Shown here one piece after another: positions 19,508 through 28,158 of a DNA stretch of 64,000 bases (position 1 is its first letter; each line of letters opens with the position of its first letter). The position numbers were made by a program, and so were the translations under genes. The DNA comes from Gordonia effusa NBRC 100432 (GTDB lineage: Bacteria > Actinomycetota > Actinomycetes > Mycobacteriales > Mycobacteriaceae). Below the pieces are notes generated by a model. It ran no database searches, was not told the origin of the DNA, and saw only the letters and a list, made by a program, of their open reading frames with translations. The stretch covers positions 39,666-103,665 of the forward strand of contig NZ_BAEH01000054.1 in the NCBI RefSeq assembly GCF_000241305.1, given 5' to 3'.

Positions 19508-20545
19508 CTAGTGCCCGGTGAGCAGCACGCCGACCAAAGCGACACCCGCGACCCACACCGTCGAGAAGGTCGCCAGGACTACCGGCCGGATACCTACCGA
19601 TCGCATCGCCGTCAGTCGCACCCCCAAACCGAGCGCGAACATCGAGGTGGTCAGCAGTGCGGTCTGCACGACTTTGCCCGCGTCGACCAGTTGATCCGGG
19701 AGCACCGACGACGACCGCAACAACATCAATCCGATGAACCCGACGACGAACAGCGGCACCAACGGCGGGCGCGTCGTCGGCGAATCCGGGGCATCGGCCA
19801 GTTGCCGACGCTGACGGACAGCAAGCACCGCCATCATCGGCGCGAGCAAAAGCACCCTCGCCAATTTGACGACGACAGCGACGCTCAACGCGGTGGCCCC
19901 AATCGCGCCACCGGCGGCGACCACCTGCGCTACTTCATGGATTGCCCCACCCGCCCACATCCCGGCAGCGGTCTCCGATAGCCCAAGCGTGTGCGACATC
20001 AATGGCAGAAGGGGAATCATCAAGGTGCCGAACACAACTACGAGCGCCACCGACGTCGCCACCTCTTCTTCCTTCGCATCGATGACGCCGTCGGTCGCGG
20101 CGATCGCAGCGGCGCCGCAAATTGAGAATCCGCAGGCGATGAGCACCCGCTGATGCCAACTGAGGCCGAGGAGTTTTCCGACGTACATCGTGCCCGCCAC
20201 TCCCAAGCCCACAATCGCCACAACCACGACGATCATTCCCCAGCCCAGTCGGGCTACGTCACCGAGCACTAGCTGAAGACCTAGTAGCGCGACACCGCAT
20301 CGTAGTAATCGCTTGGCGGAGAACGCAATACCCGGTTGCAAGCGGGTCGGAATCGACCAGACATTCGCCGCGACCGCTCCGAGGAGTATCGCGACCAGCA
20401 ACGGACTCACTGCCGGAACGAGCCGACTCGCACCTAACGCCGCTCCGGCACCCAGAGCGCTGAATATCAATCCCGACGTGAGCCCGGCAACCGGATGATT
20501 GGGGCGGTGTCCGGTTGAGGTCGGAAGGGCCAGCGATTTGGTCAT
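19508..20545 (-). CDS. YeiH/YadS family putative sulfate exporter
   Basis: The 345-residue protein has about ten membrane segments and matches the UPF0324/PF03601 family (ALLGLQLVLGDVARLGW; ACGFSICGAAAIAA; GAIHEVAQVVAAGG). Family members are annotated as putative sulfate or sulfonate exporters, induced for example by taurine in some proteobacteria; direct transport evidence is thin. It is divergent from a LysR regulator gene, the arrangement usually found for this family (YeiH-YeiE), which supports regulation by that protein. Confidence 0.85.
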   Translation of the reverse strand: MTKSLALPTSTGHRPNHPVAGLTSGLIFSALGAGAALGASRLVPAVSPLLVAILLGAVAANVWSIPTRLQPGIAFSAKRLLRCGVALLGLQLVLGDVARLGWGMIVVVVAIVGLGVAGTMYVGKLLGLSWHQRVLIACGFSICGAAAIAATDGVIDAKEEEVATSVALVVVFGTLMIPLLPLMSHTLGLSETAAGMWAGGAIHEVAQVVAAGGAIGATALSVAVVVKLARVLLLAPMMAVLAVRQRRQLADAPDSPTTRPPLVPLFVVGFIGLMLLRSSSVLPDQLVDAGKVVQTALLTTSMFALGLGVRLTAMRSVGIRPVVLATFSTVWVAGVALVGVLLTGH

Positions 20546-20591
20546 ATACCCACTCTTGCTGCGTTCGCTGGCCCGCAGAAGACGTCTTCTG

Positions 20592-20607
20592 GATATGAGC
20601 CCATATC
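20592..20607. promoter_or_regulatory. LysR-type operator candidate between yeiH-like and lysR genes
   Basis: GATATG and CATATC are exact complements separated by four bases, a size and form normal for LysR recognition sites. A second symmetric pair, GCAT at 20614-20617 with ATGC at 20627-20630, lies on the LysR side and could be the activation half. Confidence 0.45.
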
Positions 20608-20652
20608 AGTTGTGCATACCTGGGGCATGCGGATCAGATATATCGTTGGTGA

Positions 20653-21570
20653 ATGTCGTTGCGCTCGCTAGATCTTTCCGCATTGGAACTACTCGTCGGC
20701 GTCGACGACTACGGCAGCCTGAGTGCCGCCGCGCGCCATCTGCGGATGGCCCAGCCCAATGCGAGTCGTTCGGTCGCGCGACTGGAACGTCAGCTCGGTG
20801 TGCCACTATTAGCCCGCACGACGGCAGGATCAAAGCTCACTGCGCAGGGCACAATGATCGTGCACTGGGCGCGTCAGATCGTTTCCGATGCCGAGAATCT
20901 CCTCCGAGTGGCCGACGGCCTGCAGTCAAGCCGCGTCGCCGAGTTGACTGTCGCGGCATCATTGACCGTGGCCGAACATCTAATGCCCAGATGGCTCGGT
21001 GAGTTCCGCTCCGAACACCCCGACGTCACCATTCATCTACAAGTGCACAATTCCGCGGAAGTCTTCACCCGACTCCAGGCCGGCGAGTGCGACATCGGCT
21101 TTGTCGAGGCGCCAACTGTGTCAAAACCGTTGCACAGCACCACTGTTGCGCGCGACGAGCTGGTGGTCGTGGTTAGCCCAGACCATCGGCTCGCCCGACG
21201 GCGCCGACCTGTCGATGCCGCCGAGTTGGCGGCAACCCCGCTGTTGGTCCGCGAACCGGGGTCGGGTACCCGCACCACCCTCGACGTCGCGCTAAAGCCC
21301 TACAGGCGAGCCGACCCGCTACTGGAACTCGGCAGTAGCGCGGCGATTCGTACCGCCGTCGAATCAGGAATGGGGCCGGCGGTACTGAGCTCGTTGGCAG
21401 TCGCCGACCAGATAGCAGCCGGTTCGTTGCGGCTCATCACCGTCGACGGACTGGACCTACATCGATCTCTGCGTGCGGTGTGGCGTCCACCGCGACATCT
21501 CACCGGCATGGCTGGTGACCTGGTCCGACTCGCCCGTCGTGACGGCGCTGTGCACGGTGACACCCGATGA
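20653..21570 (+). CDS. LysR family transcriptional regulator
   Basis: Residues 5-65 are the winged helix-turn-helix (ALELLVGVDDYGSLSAAARH; QPNASRSVARLERQLGVPLL), and residues about 90-300 the periplasmic-binding-like effector domain (LTVAASLTVAEHLMPRWL; GMGPAVLSSLAV). At 305 residues it has normal LysR length. It most likely controls the divergent YeiH-type exporter, 107 bases away. Its last 114 bases overlap the convergent membrane protein gene that follows. Confidence 0.88.
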   Translation: MSLRSLDLSALELLVGVDDYGSLSAAARHLRMAQPNASRSVARLERQLGVPLLARTTAGSKLTAQGTMIVHWARQIVSDAENLLRVADGLQSSRVAELTVAASLTVAEHLMPRWLGEFRSEHPDVTIHLQVHNSAEVFTRLQAGECDIGFVEAPTVSKPLHSTTVARDELVVVVSPDHRLARRRRPVDAAELAATPLLVREPGSGTRTTLDVALKPYRRADPLLELGSSAAIRTAVESGMGPAVLSSLAVADQIAAGSLRLITVDGLDLHRSLRAVWRPPRHLTGMAGDLVRLARRDGAVHGDTR

Positions 21571-22488
21571 CGGTGTCGCCGGCCACCACCAGATCAGCGC
21601 GCCGACCGCGAATGCGATAACCGTGCCCGCCGCGAGGAGGGTAAGCATGTCTGGGTGCACCAACGACTGGCCGCGCAATGCCTGCCAGAGGGTGATCGCC
21701 AGTAGTCCCGCATAGGCGGAACCGAAGACCGTGACGATCAGCGAACGCACCCGCTCATCGCGTAACACCGTAATTCGCGGCGAGAGTGCCGTCATCGCAA
21801 TAGTCACGACTATCAACACCTGCATCCCGTGAATACCGAGAAAATGCGGTATCCGAAGGTCACCCGCGACGGTGCTCCAACCGGCGATCGGAATTCCCGG
21901 ACCACCGTCCACGCCGCCAAAGGTATGCCGTGCGTTGAGTTCGACGAGACCGCCGTTAGCGTCGCGGGCGACCTGGGTACCGGCCCAACCGACCAGGTAG
22001 CCCAGACCCATCCCGATCACGCTAATCATCAACCCGGCTCGCATGGCGATCGTCGTTGCCCGGTCACCGACCTTCTGCCAGATGAGAATCCCGGAGATCG
22101 CGAGATTCGCGATGAAGAGCCCGGGAACACCGGACATGAATACGATCTGGCCGATGGAGTTGACCTGATCCTCCGCGGTATTGAAATGGCTGAAGGTTCC
22201 GCGAGACGCCTGTAGGACGATGAACCCCACGTCGATTATCGCCGTGATCGCGAACAGCAGCGCCAGCTTCTTTGTCCAGCGCTGCCCCCGATGTGGGTGG
22301 TATAGCAACCACGCCAAGGTAAACGAATACAAGGCGAAGGCGACCGCGAACTTGAGCGGCTTGGTCCACACATTGACGCCGAGCAGCATTCGATCGTCGA
22401 ATACCATTGCAATTAAACAGAATACGGCAAGCATCACCATCGCGGAGGCGGTCGCGAGCAACGGTTTCTGGGCACGCAGTAGATCCAT
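21457..22488 (-). CDS. Integral membrane protein, function unknown
   Basis: About eight hydrophobic segments fill this 343-residue protein, with a hydrophilic C-terminal tail of some 45 residues. Charged loops such as LLYHPHRGQRWTKK and HFNTAEDQVNSIGQ separate helices. A histidine-containing segment, RIPHFLGIHGMQVLI near residue 215, could bind a cofactor such as heme, but this is only a guess. I do not recognise a family. The tail is encoded opposite the end of the lysR gene (114 bases shared). Confidence 0.6.
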   Translation of the reverse strand: MDLLRAQKPLLATASAMVMLAVFCLIAMVFDDRMLLGVNVWTKPLKFAVAFALYSFTLAWLLYHPHRGQRWTKKLALLFAITAIIDVGFIVLQASRGTFSHFNTAEDQVNSIGQIVFMSGVPGLFIANLAISGILIWQKVGDRATTIAMRAGLMISVIGMGLGYLVGWAGTQVARDANGGLVELNARHTFGGVDGGPGIPIAGWSTVAGDLRIPHFLGIHGMQVLIVVTIAMTALSPRITVLRDERVRSLIVTVFGSAYAGLLAITLWQALRGQSLVHPDMLTLLAAGTVIAFAVGALIWWWPATPSSGVTVHSAVTTGESDQVTSHAGEMSRWTPHRTQRSM

Positions 22489-22577
22489 ACCCCGACGCTA
22501 AGATGCCGGGGCGGCCGGCCACCTCCCCCTAGCGAACTGTATGCGGATAGTCCTTATGGGTGAAATCGTGCCAGCGG

Positions 22578-23345
22578 TCAGAAGCCGCCATCGAATCCGC
22601 CGCCATCAAAGCCGCCGCCATCGAACCCACCGCCGTCGAACCCACCGCCGTCGAACCCGCCGGCATCACCGACGTCGCCTCCTGCTCCGGCATCGTAGAA
22701 CCCAGCGCCATAATCGTCACCGGCTGAAATCGATGGGTCGACGCCAGACATTCCGCCGAACAGCGAGCCGAACAATAGTGCCGAGCCGACGCCCCAAGCG
22801 CCGCCGATCAACGCGGGACGCCACCACGGCTCCGAATACCAGCCCGCGGGGACGCTGCGGCCCGCGACTCGACCGCCGGGATAGTAATTCGGTGTCTGCG
22901 CCGACGGATCGGGTGATGCGGTCAATTCTCGACCGTCGACGTCCACGCTGCGCTTCTCGGTCACCGCACCGGCCGCGCGCTGCCCGTCGAGTTCTGCGAT
23001 CGGTGGTCCTGGGTCGATACCCATCGCGGTCCGTGCTGCGCGAACGTAGTAAAGCCCTTCCAACGCAGTCTGTTTCGCCAATCGGGCCTGCGCCGGGGTT
23101 GACGCCGAACCAATCGCGCCGCCTGCGGCGTTATGCCGCTCGGCCGCGTCGGCCAGCGCCTGCCGAGACGCATCGTCAGTACCCGTCAGACTGTAGACCT
23201 GGCCGCCGAGCCGTTCGATAACCTGGCGAGCGTCTGCCGTCGCATCTGCTAGATCCTGTTGTGTGCGAGCCTGACTCGTGCGGAGCCACCAGACGATCGC
23301 GCCGGCCGCGATCAAGATCAGAACGAGGATGAGAAGTATCTTCAC
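22578..23345 (-). CDS. Membrane-anchored protein with glycine-rich FDGGG tail (DUF1542-like)
   Basis: The 255-residue protein begins with a hydrophobic helix (residues 2-20) acting as signal anchor. A helical stretch follows (about 25-110, rich in A, Q and D), then a linker with a second hydrophobic patch near residue 180. The last 30 residues are five or six copies of GGGFD. Glycine-rich repeats of this kind occur in surface or aggregation-prone proteins, but the function is unknown. It lies between an unknown membrane protein and plsC, all leftward. Confidence 0.6.
   Translation of the reverse strand: MKILLILVLILIAAGAIVWWLRTSQARTQQDLADATADARQVIERLGGQVYSLTGTDDASRQALADAAERHNAAGGAIGSASTPAQARLAKQTALEGLYYVRAARTAMGIDPGPPIAELDGQRAAGAVTEKRSVDVDGRELTASPDPSAQTPNYYPGGRVAGRSVPAGWYSEPWWRPALIGGAWGVGSALLFGSLFGGMSGVDPSISAGDDYGAGFYDAGAGGDVGDAGGFDGGGFDGGGFDGGGFDGGGFDGGF
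22581..22662. repeat. 15-bp tandem repeat encoding GGGFD units
   Basis: Five to six tandem 15-base units with a few third-position changes encode the glycine-rich tail of the preceding membrane-anchored protein. The unit length is a multiple of three, so copy-number change by slippage would keep the reading frame. Confidence 0.7.
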
Positions 23346-23369
23346 ACCACCACGCTACGCGCGAGAGGC

Positions 23370-24119
23370 TCAGACGGTCACCGAACTCCGACCCGCGCCG
23401 AGGTCGACGGTTGCTTGCAGATCGGCGGCGATATGACGGGTCACCGCCGCGGGGGTGCGAAGTCCGGCGTCGGACATGCGGACCGCCGTGTTGATTACTG
23501 ACAGGGGCCGCGTCCCAACGCCGTCCACGTCACGATAGGTGATGCTGATGCTGAGCAGCCAGGGCGAAACACCCAATTTCGTTGCGCGCGTTGCTATATG
23601 CCCCACACCACTGCCCAACTTCTGAATGCGGGCCGGATCGTCCGGATTGCAGGTGCCCTCGGGGAAGACTGCCATATAGTCCCCCTGCGCCATCCGCTGC
23701 GCACAGATATCGATCATCCGTTGTCCGGCCGACATGGCAGCGCGAACCCCGTGGTCTTTCGAGCGAAAAACTGGGATTCCGCCGAGTGCGTCGATCTTCC
23801 GGCGCTGGTCGGGGTCCTCGAATAACTCGTCTTTGGCGAGCACCCGCATCCGGCCGACATGCGATCTCAATGGCGAGAGGATTCCGGTGGCCGCCAGGAT
23901 GAACGGGTCGGTCTCTCGAACGTGATTGGCGCTGATGAGAATCGGATCGCCACTACGCAATGCCGATCGCAACACGTCGCGCGCCCCGTCGGCGTAGGTC
24001 ACTTGCGGTTTATGCCGCCACGCGAGGATCCCGTACATCAGCCGGGCCTTTGCTATCGGCTGCTGATGCGCCAGGTAGAAGTCGTAGACCTCAGATGCCC
24101 GCTCCATCGTCACGTCCAT
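23370..24119 (-). CDS. 1-acylglycerol-3-phosphate acyltransferase (PlsC family)
   Basis: The 249-residue enzyme transfers acyl chains to lysophospholipid at the membrane. It has the catalytic NHVRETD box (HX4D) near residue 62 and the FPEGT box near 150. I chose the ATG at 24119 because the family region begins directly after it and a strong operator-like palindrome sits immediately upstream at 24121-24140. An in-frame start at 24239 would add 40 residues with no similarity that I can see. The exact acyl acceptor cannot be read from sequence. Confidence 0.85.
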   Translation of the reverse strand: MDVTMERASEVYDFYLAHQQPIAKARLMYGILAWRHKPQVTYADGARDVLRSALRSGDPILISANHVRETDPFILAATGILSPLRSHVGRMRVLAKDELFEDPDQRRKIDALGGIPVFRSKDHGVRAAMSAGQRMIDICAQRMAQGDYMAVFPEGTCNPDDPARIQKLGSGVGHIATRATKLGVSPWLLSISITYRDVDGVGTRPLSVINTAVRMSDAGLRTPAAVTRHIAADLQATVDLGAGRSSVTV

Positions 24120-24120
24120 G

Positions 24121-24140
24121 AAGCTACGGTAGCGTAACTT
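24121..24140. promoter_or_regulatory. 20-bp near-perfect palindromic operator in front of plsC
   Basis: The site fits AAGnTACGnTAnCGTAnCTT: 16 of 20 positions are symmetric. It abuts the plsC start codon, so a bound repressor would block initiation at any nearby promoter. The form is that of a TetR- or FadR-like homodimer site; which regulator binds is unknown. Confidence 0.6.
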
Positions 24141-24280
24141 AGCCTGGCACGCAGCCGCCCGACTGCGGCCCTCGAGCCGGTCTCCGGGTCGGTACTCAAA
24201 CCGGATCGTGCACTTCGTAGCGACCCTCCCGGCATCCACTAGTGATGAGACGAGAAGTTTCGTCCCCTTGAGGGCACTCG

Positions 24281-24297
24281 GAGGGCAATATGCCCTC
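24281..24297. terminator. GAGGGCA stem-loop between plsC and flavoprotein genes
   Basis: GAGGGCA and TGCCCTC pair perfectly around ATA. It lies 73 bases after the stop of the leftward flavoprotein... more exactly within the 250-base gap 24120-24369 upstream of plsC and downstream of that gene. No T-run follows, so it is a weak terminator or attenuator candidate. Confidence 0.35.
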
Positions 24298-24369
24298 GGA
24301 AGCTAGTGAGGGGGACGATATTTCGACCCGAAGGCCCATCAACGCCGCACTGACCCAACGTCGAGCGGG

Positions 24370-26052
24370 TTACGCCGGACGCAAATAGTCATGGACGAGC
24401 GGCACGACGCTGGCCCCCTCGCCGGTTGCCGCGGCGACCCGTTTCATCGATCCACCACGGATATCACCCGCGGCGAATACGCCGGGCAAGCTGGTCGCCA
24501 GACTTGCCGGTGGTAGGTCGCCAACCCAGCGTGCCTTGGCGACATCACGGCCCGTCAGGACGTAGCCGTTCTCGTCGCGGTCGACCTCCGGTGGCAGCCA
24601 TTCGCAATTCGGGGCAGCGCCCAGCAACAGGAACAGCCCCCCGGCCGGGCAACGTTCGGTGGTTCCGGTAACCGAGTCACGCAATTCCAGCCATTCCAGA
24701 CTTCCATTGCCACCGCCGTCGACGACCTCGCTTGAGCCGCGCACGGTAACCCGGGGATTGAATGCGATCTCCCCGATCAGATATTGCGACATCGTCTCGG
24801 TCAGATCCGCACGACGTACGACAATGGTGACCGAGCGTGCATAGCGGGCCAGATGCACTGCGGCCTGCCCGGCCGAGTTGCCGCCACCAACGACGAAGAC
24901 GTCGCGCCCCTCCATCTCGCGGGCCGCGGTCATCGCGGCGCCGTAGTGCACGCCGACGCCGATCAGCTCCTCAAGAGCTGGGACGCCGAGTCGTCGATAT
25001 GCCACACCGGTCGCGATCAACACCGCACGCGCGCAGACATCGCCGCCCTCGGTGACGATGCGATGAGGCTCGCCGTCGATGCCAGGTGTCAAGGTCGCAA
25101 CCGGCCATCCGGTGGTGATCTGGGCTCCAAACCGAATTGCCTGATTGCGAGCGCGCTGAGCCAACCGCATCCCGGAAATACCGCGTGGGAAGCCGAGATA
25201 GTTGCGGATCATCGAACTCGTGCCGGCCTGTCCCCCAACGGCTTCGGATTCAACGACCACCGTCGAGAGCCCTTCGGATGCGGCGTACACCGCCGCGGCC
25301 AATCCCGCCGGGCCGGCCCCGACGATGGCGAGGTCGGCGATGGTATTGACCTCAATATCCGACGGACGACCGAACACCAGCGTCGACACATCCCGAACTG
25401 ATTGCGGCGCAATGATTTTGGTGTCGATACTCGCGTCCTCCCGCAGCAGATGGACCAGCGGGAAGGTTGGCTCGCTGCCGAATTCCTCGATGGTTTCGCG
25501 GCCTTGTGGACTATCGGGTGTGTGGGTGCGATTGGGCATCCCCATCCGGTCGAGGAAGTCACGCACCGCCATGGTCAGTGGAGTCAGCGCGGGTGACACG
25601 ATGCGCAGCACTTCGACTTCCGGTGGTCCGACCGTTGCACCCCAATCGGAGAGAAGTTCAGTGATCGCGTAGTGAAATTCCTCATCGCGCTTTCCCCGCG
25701 GGATGAGCAGAGTGACGTCGAATTTGCCCTTCTGCAGTGCTGGGCGAAGGGCGGGCGTATCTATCGAGAACCGGCTCCAGTGAATGCCGACGACACGTCG
25801 CGCGGTCGGTACGACACTTCGAAAGGCGGCAACCGCTTCGAGCAGGTTCATGTCGGGAAGCTGGGATTCGGTGACAATGAGTGCCACCGAATCGCCTTGA
25901 CTACGAATGGAACTCAACAAAGTGATGGCTTCGATCGCCGAATGCACGCATTCCACCCGGTATTCGGCCTGATACCGACCGAACTGAACGTAGAGGTCAT
26001 CGGCGTGATTGGCGGAAACCAGCACGATGGCGGGCGGGTTGTGTTGCGTCAT
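24370..26052 (-). CDS. Thioredoxin-reductase-like flavoprotein with N-terminal degenerate receiver domain
   Basis: Three parts are visible in 560 residues. Residues 1-135 resemble a response-regulator receiver, but glutamate replaces the phospho-acceptor aspartate (ALIVTESQLPDM). Residues about 145-230 resemble a glutaredoxin-like insert without cysteines. Residues about 235-555 are an FAD/NAD(P)H reductase: FAD motif VGAGPAGLAAAVYAA near 237, NADPH motif VVGGGNSAGQAA near 390 and FAD-closing GVFAAGDIRGG near 524. The CxxC redox pair expected after the second motif is absent, so it is not a classical thioredoxin reductase; it may pass electrons straight from flavin. Confidence 0.8.
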   Translation of the reverse strand: MTQHNPPAIVLVSANHADDLYVQFGRYQAEYRVECVHSAIEAITLLSSIRSQGDSVALIVTESQLPDMNLLEAVAAFRSVVPTARRVVGIHWSRFSIDTPALRPALQKGKFDVTLLIPRGKRDEEFHYAITELLSDWGATVGPPEVEVLRIVSPALTPLTMAVRDFLDRMGMPNRTHTPDSPQGRETIEEFGSEPTFPLVHLLREDASIDTKIIAPQSVRDVSTLVFGRPSDIEVNTIADLAIVGAGPAGLAAAVYAASEGLSTVVVESEAVGGQAGTSSMIRNYLGFPRGISGMRLAQRARNQAIRFGAQITTGWPVATLTPGIDGEPHRIVTEGGDVCARAVLIATGVAYRRLGVPALEELIGVGVHYGAAMTAAREMEGRDVFVVGGGNSAGQAAVHLARYARSVTIVVRRADLTETMSQYLIGEIAFNPRVTVRGSSEVVDGGGNGSLEWLELRDSVTGTTERCPAGGLFLLLGAAPNCEWLPPEVDRDENGYVLTGRDVAKARWVGDLPPASLATSLPGVFAAGDIRGGSMKRVAAATGEGASVVPLVHDYLRPA

Positions 26053-26122
26053 CTAGATAGTGTCGCACCCGTTATGGGGCCAGCGCCGATCAACCGTCCG
26101 GTATCTCTGGCACCATCACTAC

Positions 26123-26707
26123 ATGGATGCCACCGGAGCTGTACGTCGCGTCAAACTATCCTCTGGCTATCGGATACTGACCGAGCGACGTGCCGGTCCC
26201 CTACCCGCGCGCCGGGCGTCCGCGCGTCTCTCGGCATATGTGTACGGCAATATCCTTGCGCTCGCCGCTGTCGTCATCGCGACACCTGCCGCCATCGTGG
26301 ATGGCCACGCGGCGGCGGTCGTGATCGCGACCGGAATGACAACATATGTGGCACATGTCTTTTCCGAATTCGTCGCACAGGGCAGTATCCCCTCCGACGA
26401 CACCCGCGAACTACCGCCAGCACGACGACGCGAACATGCGTTACAGGAGTTATCCGACGCGACGCCGATCGCTACGTCGGCGTCGTTGCCGGCGATCGCG
26501 CTGGCGCTCGGATGGCTCGACATTCTCCCGGCCAGCTGGGCTTTCCTCGCCGCCGGTGCGATCGTCATCTTCCGCATCGCAACGGTCCAGGTGGTTACCG
26601 AGCGAATCCGGGGCAACCCGCTTACACCACAGGTATTTGTCGCCGGTTTGGTGACGGCCGCTGTGGCCGCGCTCATCGTGGTGCTGAAAGTTCTCCTCAC
26701 TCACTGA
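26123..26707 (+). CDS. Small integral membrane protein, VIT1/DUF-like, function unknown
   Basis: The 194-residue protein has an arginine-rich N terminus followed by about five hydrophobic segments, with an acidic-basic loop (DDTRELPPARRREHALQEL) between the second and third. I do not recognise the family with confidence. The ATG at 26123 is used because the conserved-looking protein starts there; no strong ribosome site is seen. It is divergent from the flavoprotein gene and 45 bases ahead of the acyl-CoA ligase gene. Confidence 0.55.
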   Translation: MDATGAVRRVKLSSGYRILTERRAGPLPARRASARLSAYVYGNILALAAVVIATPAAIVDGHAAAVVIATGMTTYVAHVFSEFVAQGSIPSDDTRELPPARRREHALQELSDATPIATSASLPAIALALGWLDILPASWAFLAAGAIVIFRIATVQVVTERIRGNPLTPQVFVAGLVTAAVAALIVVLKVLLTH

Positions 26708-26752
26708 GCCGCACAGCTCGATCGTCGAATACGCCACTGTTACGCTCGCCTC

Positions 26753-28144
26753 ATGGCTGAGCACATCTTGTTGTCGGCGTTGGTATCTGGGCCCGACCGT
26801 CCCGCTATCACGATCGGCGAGGCAACTCTGAGCCGGGCGGATCTGCTGGGCGCGGCCACCGCTGTTGCCGACCGGATCGCCGGAGCGCCCGTGGTGGCCG
26901 TCAGCGCAGAGGCGGAACTCTCGACAGTGATCTCCGTGGTCGGTTGCCTCCTCGCCGGCGTACCCGCCGTCCCCGTCGCACCTGACTCCGGGGCAACCGA
27001 ACTCGCACATATTCTGCGCGACTCGAATGCCGCACTGTGGTTGGGCGCCGGTCGCGATGACGTGACGATTCCTGTTGTGCCCGTTGATATCACAGCACGA
27101 TCGGGTCGTTCCTACGCCGAACCGCCGATGGATGCCACCGCCCTGATCATGTACACCTCCGGTACTACCGGGCCGCCCAAAGGCGTGGTGCAATCGCGCC
27201 GAGCGCTCGCCGCATCACTCGACGGTCTGGCGGACGCTTGGGACTGGACCGCCGACGACACCCTCGTACACGGCCTCCCGTTGTTTCACGTGCATGGACT
27301 GGTGCTCGGTGTACTGGGTGCACTGCGCGTGGGCTCGGAACTCATCCACACGGTCCGGCCAATTCCGCAGGCGTATGCGGCGGCGAACGGATCGTTGTAT
27401 TTCGGCGTGCCGACCGTCTGGTCGCGGGTCGCCTCTGACGAGTCATCGGCGCGCGCGCTGAGCTCGGCCCGACTATTGGTATCGGGTAGCGCACCGCTAC
27501 CTGTGCCGGTGTTCGACGCACTGAAGACACTCACCGGTTCGGCGCCAATCGAGCGCTACGGCATGACCGAAACCGTCATCACCATCAGTACGCGTTTCGA
27601 CGGTGAGCGCCGTGCCGGCTGGGTCGGTTCACCGATCGCAGGGGTGATGACACGATTGCGCGCCGAGGACGGATCCCTCAGTTCTCACGACGGAGAGACC
27701 TTGGGGCGTTTAGAGATAGCCGGTCCGACGTTATTCGACGGCTACCTGAACAATCCTGCCAAGACAGCCGCCGAGATGACCGACGACGGTTGGTTCCGAA
27801 CCGGCGACATCGCGGTCGTCGACGACGGCGGATTCCACAAGATCGTCGGACGTGAATCTGTCGACCTCATCAAGTCGGGCGGCTACCGAATAGGTGCGGG
27901 CGAGATCGAACACGTACTACTCGCACAACCCGGCGTTGCCGAGGTTGCTGTCGTGGGCGTACCCGACAATGACCTTGGCCAGCGCATCGTGGCCTACGTG
28001 GTCGGCGATATCACCAATTCCCAGTCGCTGATTGATGTAGTCGCGCAATCACTTTCGATACATAAGCGGCCACGCGAAGTACGTATCGTGGACTCGTTGC
28101 CCCGTAATGCGATGGGCAAGGTGCAGAAGAATGAGCTGATGTAG
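26753..28144 (+). CDS. Acyl-CoA synthetase, FadD36/malonyl-CoA synthetase-like
   Basis: A 463-residue ANL-superfamily ligase that activates a carboxylic acid as acyl-AMP and then acyl-CoA. The P-loop MYTSGTTGPPKGVV is near residue 133; ERYGMTET near 265 is followed by FDGERRAGWVGSPIAGV, a stretch typical of MatB (malonyl/methylmalonyl-CoA synthetase). The hinge GGYRIGAGEIEHVL and the catalytic C-terminal lysine in GKVQKNEL are present. Length and sequence style match FadD36 (Rv1193). Substrate short dicarboxylate versus fatty acid is unresolved. Confidence 0.82.
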   Translation: MAEHILLSALVSGPDRPAITIGEATLSRADLLGAATAVADRIAGAPVVAVSAEAELSTVISVVGCLLAGVPAVPVAPDSGATELAHILRDSNAALWLGAGRDDVTIPVVPVDITARSGRSYAEPPMDATALIMYTSGTTGPPKGVVQSRRALAASLDGLADAWDWTADDTLVHGLPLFHVHGLVLGVLGALRVGSELIHTVRPIPQAYAAANGSLYFGVPTVWSRVASDESSARALSSARLLVSGSAPLPVPVFDALKTLTGSAPIERYGMTETVITISTRFDGERRAGWVGSPIAGVMTRLRAEDGSLSSHDGETLGRLEIAGPTLFDGYLNNPAKTAAEMTDDGWFRTGDIAVVDDGGFHKIVGRESVDLIKSGGYRIGAGEIEHVLLAQPGVAEVAVVGVPDNDLGQRIVAYVVGDITNSQSLIDVVAQSLSIHKRPREVRIVDSLPRNAMGKVQKNELM

Positions 28145-28158
28145 CGCTGGCCCGTCGG

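Noticed and set aside
25672..26760. A 362-residue plus-strand frame covering the flavoprotein start and the membrane gene
   Set aside because: It is arginine-rich low-complexity sequence in the wrong frame of two better-supported genes.
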